Shown in pieces: positions 16,768-24,650 of a stretch of 36,377 nucleotides of DNA; position 1 is the first letter of the stretch, and each line of letters starts with the position of its first letter. The stretch is from Saprospiraceae bacterium (lineage in GTDB: Bacteria; Bacteroidota; Bacteroidia; Chitinophagales; Saprospiraceae), in NCBI GenBank assembly GCA_028284395.1, contig JANQRV010000530.1, positions 1-36,377 on the forward strand, given 5' to 3'. The notes below the pieces were generated by a model. The model was not told where the DNA came from. It made no database searches and saw nothing but the letters and a program-made list of their open reading frames with translations. A program made the translations under genes and the position numbers.

Positions 16768-19392
16768 TCAAAAGTCAAACTCGTACTGGATAAAGGGTAC
16801 AGGGATCGGAAAAAGGCTCCGGCCTACCACTTCCGGCATGGAGGTCACTTCATTATCTTGCACACCTGCCGTATAGAAATTTGAACGGCCGTACAAGTTG
16901 TATATGCCCCATCGCCAGGTCCGAAAATTCTCTCTTTTGGTTTTTCGGCGATTACTTTTTGCAAAGTCTAGCCGATGATAAGTGGGTAGCCGGTAATTAT
17001 TTTTCACGCTGTAGTAGGCAACTGGCCGCCCGTTTATGTCCCTGTACCATGCAGTGGGAAAATCCACCAGGTGCCCACTGGTAAGTATCCAAACAAATCC
17101 TATGTCCTTCTCTTTATTTTTGCGTCCCTGCCAACGATGAATCAAACTTATATTTAAATTATGCCGTCGATCATAGCGATAGGGAAATGATTGGCCAGCA
17201 TTGAGATGCTCAAATTTTCTTCGCGCCCAACCGAGTGAATAACTGATCCTTCCGGAGATTCTCTTTCCTTTCTTTTGTATCTGCGCTGTGGCACCGTAGC
17301 TCCAACCGCGCCCCGATTCAATCTGGCTTTCCCAGTCAGAAGTATTATTGATCAAAGAGGCCCCGTCTTTAAATTCCGTCAGTCCCTTCATCCTTTTGTA
17401 ATAAACACCAGCCTGAATGATCCAACGCTCATCCACAAAACGCTCGTAATCAGCGGAAAATTGATGTGAGAGCCCCGGATTTACTCTCCGGGTACTGGGA
17501 ACCCAAAGGCCCGTTGGAGGTAGCAATGCAGAGCTTGTATTGACTAGTAAGTGAACCAATTGTGTCATCCCCGAGTAAGCAAAACTGAAGCGTTGCCGGG
17601 CTTTGAATTCATAGTTCAACCGGAAGCGTAGTTGAGGGCGCCAAAACAATGTTCGATCGGAATGCAATAAAGTAATATGTAAACCCGGATATAGCTTGAT
17701 CTTTGGAGAGATTACCATCTCATCCTCTAAGTATACAAAGCCTTCATGGGCAATAACGCGTAGGGCTCCTTCTTCACGTACCGTCTGTTGTCCGCGCACT
17801 TCCAGCAATCCTCTGAAAAGTCCTGGAATGTAATCGTGCAGCGTATACCCACCACCAAAGCGAAAATGATGTTCGTAATTTGGAATGTAATCGAAGTCGA
17901 TCTTCACACCAAAATCCCGAATATTTGAGCTGGCCGCCTCTTCTGTGACCGTCCTTGTACTATTCCCTGTAACACCGATATATCTTTCGGATTCTACCAA
18001 TGTTTTCACATCGTATTGAAAATTTCCATAAAACAAAGTGCTGTTAGCAAACAGTTTGGGCGTGAGCGTACGATTCCACCTTAGCGCCAAGGCTTTATTT
18101 CCCCAGGTCAATTCTGTTTCTGCCTTTATATCCGGAGGGATGGTATCGAAAAAACGGTCCGTAGCAATTCCTTTATCGATGAACCGGTCTCTACCGCTGT
18201 ATAGACTGACCAGCAATCGGTCTTTTTTCGAAAGCCGGTAATTCGCTTTCATATTTAAATCATGAAAATTATAGTTGGTCCTTACTTCTTGTTCTGCTAC
18301 CTGGGCAGAGGCGGCGATCAAATCAAGCCAAGTGCGACGTCCGGAAACGATGAAAGAGCTTTTACCCTCTTTAATTGGTCCTTCCAAGTAGCCACTGGCA
18401 GAAATAATGCCCAACGAAAGTCCGCCGTGATATGATTTATCATTCCCCTCCTTCATCCGGACGTCCACCACCGATGAAAGGCGACCACTAAAACGGGCTG
18501 GAAATCCACTCCGATAGATCGAAGCAGAATTGATTGCCTTAGCATTAAATATCGAAACAAAGCCCAACAGATGCGTCGGATTATAAAGAGGAACTCCATC
18601 CAGTAATATGAGGTTTTGATCGGGGCTCCCTCCCTGTACGTGAAGACCACTACTACCTTCGGTGCCAAAAACCACCCCGGGCATCATCTGGGCAATTTTC
18701 AGCACGTCATTTTCTCCCAAAATAGAAGAATATGCTCCCACTTCGCGCGTGTCAATGCGGGATTCACCGTTGGCAGTATATTCGTGAGAGGTTTCCAGCC
18801 CTACCCGGTGATCTCCGGTGACCAATACTTCCATCAAGTTTCTCCCGGTTGACAGTAGGATTTCTAAGTCCAGGTCTTGTTCTAAATGAATGGTATCGAG
18901 CTGGTCTTGGAAGCCAATGAAAGAGGTCTTCAACAGCTGTCGACCCGCTGGAAGACTGATGCTGAAAAAACCATATTCATTGGTACTTGCCCCAATGAGC
19001 TGGGCGTATTCGTAGACATTCGCACCGATTAAGGCCTCGCCGGAAGCCGAATCACGGACGTGGCCGCTGATTGTGTAAAAGGGTTGTACAGACCGGAATA
19101 AACTAATCTGATTACCGGAGGCTGCAAACTCTATGGCCAACCCTTTAAAGAGATCGGTTAATACGGTCGTCAATTTTTCATCTTTAGCCCGGATCGTCCT
19201 TCTTTCTTGCAATGGGACCTTCTTCTTATTGTAGGCAAATCGAACCCCGGACTGCCCGGCAATCGAATCAAGAATGGCACTAAGGGCAATGTCGGTTGCC
19301 TGAACAGTAATTCGTTGATCCAAGACTTCCTGTCCGGAAAGATCTCCCATGGAAAGTGATAAGAAAATAAGACTCAGCAGGTACCTGTTCAA
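16768..19392 (-). CDS. TonB-dependent receptor with N-terminal STN signalling domain (FecA-like)
   Basis: 874 aa. Signal peptide to about residue 21. An STN (secretin/TonB short N-terminal) domain spans residues ~27-98 (VQATDIALSAILDSIAGQSG, VRFAYNKKKVP), followed by a CarboxypepD_reg-like domain (~107-190), a plug (~210-330; GTEGSSGLHVQGGSPDQNLI, LLDGVPLYNPTHLLGF) and a barrel ending PFIQYEFDF. STN domains contact FecR-type anti-sigma factors; here the FecR gene lies 48 bp upstream and the sigma gene before it. The expected role is transport plus transmembrane signalling. The ligand is unknown, but the downstream sulfatases suggest a sulfated glycan. A 32-base stretch at 17162-17193 is identical to the second receptor gene. 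Confidence 0.93.
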   Translation of the reverse strand: MNRYLLSLIFLSLSMGDLSGQEVLDQRITVQATDIALSAILDSIAGQSGVRFAYNKKKVPLQERRTIRAKDEKLTTVLTDLFKGLAIEFAASGNQISLFRSVQPFYTISGHVRDSASGEALIGANVYEYAQLIGASTNEYGFFSISLPAGRQLLKTSFIGFQDQLDTIHLEQDLDLEILLSTGRNLMEVLVTGDHRVGLETSHEYTANGESRIDTREVGAYSSILGENDVLKIAQMMPGVVFGTEGSSGLHVQGGSPDQNLILLDGVPLYNPTHLLGFVSIFNAKAINSASIYRSGFPARFSGRLSSVVDVRMKEGNDKSYHGGLSLGIISASGYLEGPIKEGKSSFIVSGRRTWLDLIAASAQVAEQEVRTNYNFHDLNMKANYRLSKKDRLLVSLYSGRDRFIDKGIATDRFFDTIPPDIKAETELTWGNKALALRWNRTLTPKLFANSTLFYGNFQYDVKTLVESERYIGVTGNSTRTVTEEAASSNIRDFGVKIDFDYIPNYEHHFRFGGGYTLHDYIPGLFRGLLEVRGQQTVREEGALRVIAHEGFVYLEDEMVISPKIKLYPGLHITLLHSDRTLFWRPQLRFRLNYEFKARQRFSFAYSGMTQLVHLLVNTSSALLPPTGLWVPSTRRVNPGLSHQFSADYERFVDERWIIQAGVYYKRMKGLTEFKDGASLINNTSDWESQIESGRGWSYGATAQIQKKGKRISGRISYSLGWARRKFEHLNAGQSFPYRYDRRHNLNISLIHRWQGRKNKEKDIGFVWILTSGHLVDFPTAWYRDINGRPVAYYSVKNNYRLPTYHRLDFAKSNRRKTKRENFRTWRWGIYNLYGRSNFYTAGVQDNEVTSMPEVVGRSLFPIPVPFIQYEFDF

Positions 19393-19440
19393 ATCAGTCG
19401 TATAATGTTAGCTTTTATGTGTGCGATGACCTACAGACTT

Positions 19441-20409
19441 CTATTCAGTACCGTCCCAATCTCCGATTATATATCCACTGGCTTGTTTCTTAATTTGAAC
19501 ACGACAGGTATTCTCAATCGTCGTCAATATGGTATTCAATGTTTCGTTATCGAAAGTCGCTACTAACGAGCAATCGGGTTTAAAGCCAGGCATCAATGTA
19601 ATCTTTTGTTGATAGTGGGCGGCAATTTCTTGCACCACGGTTTCGATAGGGACGCCATTATAAGAGAATACGTTGGTTTTCCAGGAAAGATAATTGGGAT
19701 TGGGATTGATTGCCTCGGAAAGTCCATTGCTATCAGAAACCCCTCTTTCATTTGGTGTGAGTTCGATAACCTTACTCGAATTTCCTTTTTGCTGCATTTG
19801 TACCCGTCCTGTCTTGACCGTCACTTCAGTCCGATCATCTCGAGCAATCACATTGAACGAAGTCCCTAATACCTTGATCTCCGTTTCACCGGAATTAATC
19901 ACGAACGGTCGCCCAGCATCTATTTTCACTTCAAAAAAGGCTTTTCCCTTTAGTTCCACTGATCGTTGGCCGTCACTAAATTGGTCCGGATAATTCAGCT
20001 TACTTCCGTCAGCAAGCCACACTCTCGTTCCATCGTTCAAAGTCACTTCTACCACTCGATCGGAAGACCGAGGTTGATAAATATAAACCAAGGAAGCGAC
20101 CAATAGTAGTGTTAAGCCAGCAGCAATAGCCCTCCAAAAGCCGAACCTACTGGAAGACAGTGTTTTGATCTTGGGCTGCATCTGCTTTTTCACTATGGCC
20201 CAGTCTGCCTCCAAGTCAATTGCGTGTAAGATCCCCGTTTCACCCGCTCCCTGCCAGATTTGTTTCATTTCCTCGAAAGCTTCTCGGTTAGCTGAGGACG
20301 CCTTTATCCAGGACTGCAATTGACGTTTTTCTTCTTCGGTGGCATAACCGTCTAAATAGCGGATGATCAATTCGTCATAACCCTCATCATGCAGTTGATG
20401 CTCTTCCAT
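19441..20409 (-). CDS. FecR family anti-sigma factor
   Basis: 322 aa. The N-terminal cytoplasmic part binds the sigma factor (YDELIIRYLDGYATEEEKRQ, 'W......N...fe...qiW'). One membrane helix spans ~92-111 (WRAIAAGLTLLLVASLVYIY). The FecR domain spans ~120-208 (VEVTLNDGTRVWLADGSKLN, VELKGKAFFEV, IKVLGTSFNV), and a C-terminal DUF4974 domain spans ~248-316 (VFSYNGVPIETVVQEIAAHY). In the FecI-FecR-FecA scheme this protein relays ligand binding from the receptor's STN domain to the ECF sigma factor in the cytoplasm. It lies 82 bp after the sigma gene and 48 bp before the STN receptor gene, the canonical order. Confidence 0.95.
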   Translation of the reverse strand: MEEHQLHDEGYDELIIRYLDGYATEEEKRQLQSWIKASSANREAFEEMKQIWQGAGETGILHAIDLEADWAIVKKQMQPKIKTLSSSRFGFWRAIAAGLTLLLVASLVYIYQPRSSDRVVEVTLNDGTRVWLADGSKLNYPDQFSDGQRSVELKGKAFFEVKIDAGRPFVINSGETEIKVLGTSFNVIARDDRTEVTVKTGRVQMQQKGNSSKVIELTPNERGVSDSNGLSEAINPNPNYLSWKTNVFSYNGVPIETVVQEIAAHYQQKITLMPGFKPDCSLVATFDNETLNTILTTIENTCRVQIKKQASGYIIGDWDGTE

Positions 20410-20491
20410 GATCTTAATTATTGCTCAAATAATACTTTGCTACTGCGAAGACAATTCAATCCCCCACGACACGTATCCCACCACCTATTCT

Positions 20492-21028
20492 TTAGAAGAA
20501 AATCACAAATATGCCGATTAATTCCTTGGGAAGTTTCTCCCGGATAAATTTTAGTGCTTTGCTTATCTGTGTTTCGACGGTACGTATCGAAATGTTTAAC
20601 TCCTCCGCGATCTCCCTGTTTTTTTTCCCTTCGAAGCGATTCATCTTAAAGATATCCCGACATCGAGGCGGAAGTTCCTCGATCAACCGGATCAAAGACT
20701 GCCTCAATTCACTAAATTCAACGGTTTGGCTAACTAATTCTACTGCAGTTGACTCTTTGCTCAGGTGCTCTTCATGTTTTTCCCAAACCCGTTGTTGCTT
20801 GAGTCGATTCAAGGCCGTATTACGTACGGATTGGAACAGATAGCTCTTCATCGAGGATCGGATTTGAAGTTCTTTTCTCTTTTCATAAATGTTGACAAAT
20901 ACCTGTTGAGCTATATCTCTGGCCGTATCTGTATCTCCAACAAATTTATGAGCGTACAAAACCATAGCTGGATAATGTGCTTTGAAAAGCTCTTCGAAGG
21001 CTGCTTCGCTGTTGGGAATTGGGCTCAT
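20492..21028 (-). CDS. ECF RNA polymerase sigma factor, FecI-like
   Basis: 178 aa. Region 2 (~9-78) contains FEELFKAHYPAMVLYAHKFV, DIAQQVFVNIYEKR and SYLFQSVRNTALN. Region 4 (~108-160) contains LPPRCRDIFKMNRFEGKKNR, EIAEELNISIRTVETQISKA. A short hydrophobic tail (IGIFVIFF) is typical of the Bacteroidota FecI-like group. It should direct transcription of the receptor operon, including the sulfatases, when the STN receptor binds its ligand. Its start lies only 39 bp downstream of the stop of the propeller gene 21068-22327, so it may be read through from the divergent promoter region at 22328-22434 as well as from its own promoter. Confidence 0.94.
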   Translation of the reverse strand: MSPIPNSEAAFEELFKAHYPAMVLYAHKFVGDTDTARDIAQQVFVNIYEKRKELQIRSSMKSYLFQSVRNTALNRLKQQRVWEKHEEHLSKESTAVELVSQTVEFSELRQSLIRLIEELPPRCRDIFKMNRFEGKKNREIAEELNISIRTVETQISKALKFIREKLPKELIGIFVIFF

Positions 21029-21067
21029 CTCAATGATTAAGGCCTTAAAGATAAAAGGAGAACCCGG

Positions 21068-22327
21068 TCAAACCAAGAATTCGACTAAGTGCAGCTGACG
21101 GGTCCACGTCTCAGCGTCTAACGCATCGAAGCAGATCTTGTTTCCGGCTCGATTCCAGCGAGGGTGAAAATCACAACGAGTGTGTCCTTTGATGAAGGCT
21201 TTTTCTTTCATGGGAAAATGGCAGAGGACCATACCCAGCTGTTGTTTATAATCCCACCACCACAGTGACTGAGAAAGAGTGTTGTGGTCCTTGCGATCGG
21301 TTGCCATCCATTTGCCATTCGGTGAAAAAGTGCAATGACCATCTCCCTCTAAAAACTGTTCACCAATCACCCGGTAATCTTTTAGTCGATCGGTAAACAA
21401 AATATGCTTCCGCTCATCGTCACCGGCTCTCTTGAATGTAGAAATGATTTCAAAATTATTGCGCCAGCCAAAATGAGAAACTTGGCTCCTAAAAGGAATT
21501 ACTTGATGTAATTCCGAACCATCGATATTGACCGTAAACATGGCTGAATCCAGTTGATTTTTGGGATCTCTGGTTCGGGCCAGGAACAATAGACGTTTGG
21601 CATCCGGATTGAAAACGGTATGATTAAACCACATATGACGTTTTGCCAGAATTGGATAACGCTCTGCAGCTTGTTCAAACACATCTCTTATACTGACGAT
21701 CAATTTACTTTCTCCCGATTCCAGATCTATTAGAAAAACCCCGTCTTCCTTGGGATGCGCTTGGTCGGCATAGGGATCTCTTGCAGCTGCATAGCCCACT
21801 GTTTTTCGCAATCGACTGAGTCGACCGTAGGTGAGACTGAGCGCATACTTACCCTTATTAGCTACCGCACTGATTGGCCGTGACAATCTTCGTTTCCGAC
21901 CCGTTTCGACATCGAGCACTACCGCTCCCAGCCCATCTTGGGTCTGGTCGTTATAGATGACCTCATTATCAGGTGAGATTGGGTTCCAGTGCAAGAGGGA
22001 CCCCTGCTGTAAGTTCCATGCACTGGTGGTCGTTATAGGGGTGAACTTACCAGAAGTTGGGTCCACGGTTCCAATAGTTGCCGTTTCTCCAGACTTGGGC
22101 AGACGATGGTGGAAAGTCGACTCCAAGCAGACCATCTTCGTTTCTGGCTGATTCCAAGGAGGCATTCCGTAGTAACCGAAAAAATGATGCCGAGCACCGC
22201 TGGTGAGCCTACGCACTTTAAACTTTGGAAGATCAATTTGAATATCCTGGTTCTTCAAAAAACGAGGCATGGTCAAACCAGCCAACCCGAAAAAAGTAGC
22301 ATTTTGTATGAATTGCCGACGCTTCAT
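21068..22327 (-). CDS. Secreted beta-propeller protein with conserved histidines (oligogalacturonate-lyase-like fold), copy A
   Basis: 419 aa. A twin-arginine-like signal starts MKRRQFIQNATFFGLAGL. The mature part has repeated strand units of TolB/WD-type propellers, for example VVLDVETGRKRRLS, VFLIDLESGESKLIVSI, FNPDAKRLLFLARTR, FSPNGKWMATD and HPRWNRAGNKICFD. Histidines shared with the divergently encoded paralogue (22435-23727) are H47-H48 in HHFFGYY, H236 in WFNH, H285 in SHFGW, H331 in GHCT and H388 in HPR. PL22 oligogalacturonate lyases are beta-propellers that hold a metal ion with histidines, so a lyase-like role is plausible but unproven. No family name is certain. Its position directly before the sigma factor ties it to the sulfatase locus. 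Confidence 0.6.
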   Translation of the reverse strand: MKRRQFIQNATFFGLAGLTMPRFLKNQDIQIDLPKFKVRRLTSGARHHFFGYYGMPPWNQPETKMVCLESTFHHRLPKSGETATIGTVDPTSGKFTPITTTSAWNLQQGSLLHWNPISPDNEVIYNDQTQDGLGAVVLDVETGRKRRLSRPISAVANKGKYALSLTYGRLSRLRKTVGYAAARDPYADQAHPKEDGVFLIDLESGESKLIVSIRDVFEQAAERYPILAKRHMWFNHTVFNPDAKRLLFLARTRDPKNQLDSAMFTVNIDGSELHQVIPFRSQVSHFGWRNNFEIISTFKRAGDDERKHILFTDRLKDYRVIGEQFLEGDGHCTFSPNGKWMATDRKDHNTLSQSLWWWDYKQQLGMVLCHFPMKEKAFIKGHTRCDFHPRWNRAGNKICFDALDAETWTRQLHLVEFLV

Positions 22328-22434
22328 ATCACTATGATTAAGTTTGAAAATCCTTTCGCTTTAGTTAAATTCACAAATGACGGTCCTTTATGAAAGATTT
22401 TTGGTCGTACTAAGAGTATGAATAAAGTAAATAC

Positions 22435-23727
22435 ATGAAACTTTATAACATTTTCCTGGCTGTTTTTATTTCTGCAACCCTGTTCTTCCTAACTGCGTGT
22501 CAGTCCAACCAGGCTTCGGATCAAGCTCATTCGCCAGTGAACAATTCGGAACGATTTATTACCAAAGGCCCCAAACATCATTGGTTTGGCTATTATGACA
22601 AACTGGAATTTGATCCCACCGGTCGCTTTGTTCTGGGTATGGAAGTCGATTTCGAAAACCGTTCGCCGGAACCGGAAGATGTGATTAAAATTGGAATGAT
22701 TGATCTGAAAGACAGCGATCGATGGATCGAATTGGGAGAAAGCCGAGCCTGGAGTTGGCAACAAGGCTGTATGTTGCAATTTATTCCTGGATCTGACTCA
22801 AAAATTATTTGGAACGATCGGCAGGGGGATCAATTCATAAGCCACATCATGGATATTCAAACCAGGGAAAAACGTACCCTACCCTTCCCAATTTATACCC
22901 TCTCTCCAAATGGTACAACAGCGATGACCGTCGATTTTGAACGCATCAATGATCTACGGCGGGGATATGGATATGCCGGAATCCCAGATCCAAACCGCGC
23001 AGTACTAGCACCCAATACAGCCGGAATTTATCGGGCTGACCTCGAATCGGGGAAAAAAGAGTTGGTCATTTCACTGGCCGACATGATGAATGTAACCTTA
23101 CCAAAAAGTGACGACCCTGCCTTTACGGAAGATTATTTTGAGCAAAAGCACTGGTTCAATCACTTGCTTTTTAACCCCGACGGGAGTCGCTTCATATTCC
23201 TACACCGCTGGAAGTCAACTAAGAGAGGAGAGGTAGGAGGGTTCGGCACCCTAATGTATACCGCTACGCCAGATGGAGAGGATTTACGTCTGATTGACCA
23301 TTCTGGATTCACCTCCCACTTCATTTGGCGAGATGACCAACACATCCTTGCGTGGACCAAACTTCCTTCGCATGGTCCTGCCTTTTACCTTTTTGAAGAC
23401 GCCCCTAACCCCAAAGTGGAGGTCGTAGGCGAAGGCATTATGACCAAAAACGGTCATTGCACTTACCTCCCGGGAAATCAGTTTATTCTCAATGATACCT
23501 ACCCCGACGAAAACCGGATGCAAAATGTCTATTTGTACCACCTTAGTAATCGGCAAAGAATTTCACTGGGCAACTTCTATGTTGCTCCCAAGTACAAAGG
23601 TGAATGGCGGATTGATACACACCCCAGATTCAGTCCCAATGGACGAAAAGTCGTGATTGACCGCCCCAAGGGTGAAGAAGGACGACAATTGTACTTGATG
23701 GACATCACCCCTCATCTGGGGAAATAG
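22435..23727 (+). CDS. Propeller lipoprotein with conserved histidines, copy B
   Basis: 430 aa. The lipoprotein signal ends FFLTAC (Cys22). It is paralogous to the protein at 21068-22327. The shared blocks are KHHWFGYYDKLEFDPTGR (H48-H49), RAWSWQQGCMLQ against SAWNLQQGSLLH, the E-S-G-K/E-x-x-L-x-I-S strand, KHWFNHLLFNPDGSRFIF (H239, H243), SHFIW (H295), NGHCTYLPG (H341) and DTHPRFSPNGRKVVID (H396). Several 'sPdG' strand turns show the TolB/PL22-like propeller type. Copy A has a Tat-like signal and copy B a lipobox, so the two may work in different places. It is transcribed away from copy A across a 107-bp shared upstream region, suggesting joint regulation. Catalysis is hypothetical; a glycan-binding role is an alternative. 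Confidence 0.6.
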   Translation: MKLYNIFLAVFISATLFFLTACQSNQASDQAHSPVNNSERFITKGPKHHWFGYYDKLEFDPTGRFVLGMEVDFENRSPEPEDVIKIGMIDLKDSDRWIELGESRAWSWQQGCMLQFIPGSDSKIIWNDRQGDQFISHIMDIQTREKRTLPFPIYTLSPNGTTAMTVDFERINDLRRGYGYAGIPDPNRAVLAPNTAGIYRADLESGKKELVISLADMMNVTLPKSDDPAFTEDYFEQKHWFNHLLFNPDGSRFIFLHRWKSTKRGEVGGFGTLMYTATPDGEDLRLIDHSGFTSHFIWRDDQHILAWTKLPSHGPAFYLFEDAPNPKVEVVGEGIMTKNGHCTYLPGNQFILNDTYPDENRMQNVYLYHLSNRQRISLGNFYVAPKYKGEWRIDTHPRFSPNGRKVVIDRPKGEEGRQLYLMDITPHLGK

Positions 23728-23874
23728 TCTCTTCTCCAAAAAAGGAAAAGAATTTTCCAAAAAAAGTCGATTGACTGCCAAAAAACGAAAAGTCATGCCC
23801 GCAGCATTCCTTTCTGTTACTTTTGTAATCGTAATCAACAAGTAAACACAAAAAGAAAAAACACTACCGACAAC

Positions 23875-23940
23875 CTAAGGACAAATTTCTGCGAACAACA
23901 CTTTGATTTGCAATCCATTCACAAAAAATAAAGTCCTTAG
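23875..23940 (+). promoter_or_regulatory. Inverted repeat in the 5' leader of the 23943 gene
   Basis: CTAAGGAC (23875-23882) and GTCCTTAG (23933-23940) are perfect inverted repeats enclosing 50 bases. The right arm ends two bases before the ATG at 23943, so pairing would hide the start region. A TACTTTTG element at 23818-23825 fits the -7 box consensus TAnnTTTG of Bacteroidota, but I see no matching -33 TTTG. Chance occurrence is possible for arms this short. Confidence 0.3.
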
Positions 23941-23942
23941 AA

Positions 23943-24515
23943 ATGAAAAAGATCACGTTTATTCTTACAGCAATTTTACTTACCGTTTTTTCCAAAGAAG
24001 CGATGTCCCAAGATCAAAATACAGATGACCACAATGTTAAAGTAAACATTCCTGAGGTTGCTCTGCTGGACATCGAACCCACCAACAACTCAATTACGCT
24101 AGCACCAGAAGCCCCCACGGAGGCGGGAGAATTTTTGGACTTCTCCAATGCAACCAACAATTCTTTGTGGCTTAATTATTCATCCGTTGTTGGTTCTACT
24201 ACAGAACCTTCCAGAAAGGTCGGGGTGGCCATTACGTCCGGCAGCGTACCAAGCGGCATGGACCTTTACGTCAGTGCAGCAAAAGTGGCAACGGGAGAAG
24301 GAAGTACAGGTAGTCCGGTCGGAAAGGTCAAATTATCTGAGAAAACAACTGACCTGGTCACTGGTATTGGCAGTTGCTATACGGAAAATGGTGAAAACTT
24401 CGGACATCAGCTGAGTTATGCCTTGGCTTTATCAGGAGATGATGATGCGGTCGCCAGCATCGACTTTGACGACGCAACTACCTTGACCATTACCTACACT
24501 TTGACCGACAATTAA
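23943..24515 (+). CDS. Secreted beta-sandwich-like protein, unknown function
   Basis: 190 aa. A signal peptide (MKKITFILTAILLTVFSKEAMS) probably ends near residue 22. The mature ~168 residues are rich in Ser, Thr, Asp and small residues, acidic, and made of alternating short strands: VKVNIPEVALLDIEP, SLWLNYSSVV, RKVGVAITSGSVPSGMDLYV, KVKLSEKTTDLVTGIGSCYT, and a final DATTLTITYTLTD. This style resembles WxL/DUF4402-like surface adhesin domains, where one Ig-like sandwich ends in 'tiTYTltd', but I cannot name the family securely. A single Cys is present. It stands alone, with a 215-bp leader region and a strong terminator at 24559-24585. It may be a surface or matrix component. Confidence 0.65.
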   Translation: MKKITFILTAILLTVFSKEAMSQDQNTDDHNVKVNIPEVALLDIEPTNNSITLAPEAPTEAGEFLDFSNATNNSLWLNYSSVVGSTTEPSRKVGVAITSGSVPSGMDLYVSAAKVATGEGSTGSPVGKVKLSEKTTDLVTGIGSCYTENGENFGHQLSYALALSGDDDAVASIDFDDATTLTITYTLTDN

Positions 24516-24558
24516 CATTTAGAAATCATAGATAGCACCATAATAGCAATTATCGACG

Positions 24559-24585
24559 GGCTTGGAATTCTTCCAAGCCTGTTTT
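24559..24585 (+). terminator. Rho-independent terminator after the 23943 gene
   Basis: GGCTTGGAA and TTCCAAGCC (24559-24579) form a perfect 9-bp stem with a TTC loop, followed by TGTTTT. It lies 44 bp after the stop codon at 24515, on the same strand as that gene. The convergent sulfatase gene ends at 24651. Confidence 0.75.
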
Positions 24586-24650
24586 ACTTGTACTCTCAAC
24601 GTATATTCAAGTCTTCGATCCACGAACGAAGATCCAGCTTGGATCTCTTT

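Noticed and set aside
14223..19392. Annotation of the receptors as a SusC pair
   Set aside because: They are 807 and 874 residues, shorter than typical SusC, and no SusD-like lipoprotein is present. The FecA-like STN domain and DUF4249 partner fit another receptor type.
23744..23758. Hairpin GGAAAA-GAA-TTTTCC as a terminator of propeller copy B
   Set aside because: The stem is short and A/T-rich and is followed by A residues, not U, on the transcribed strand.
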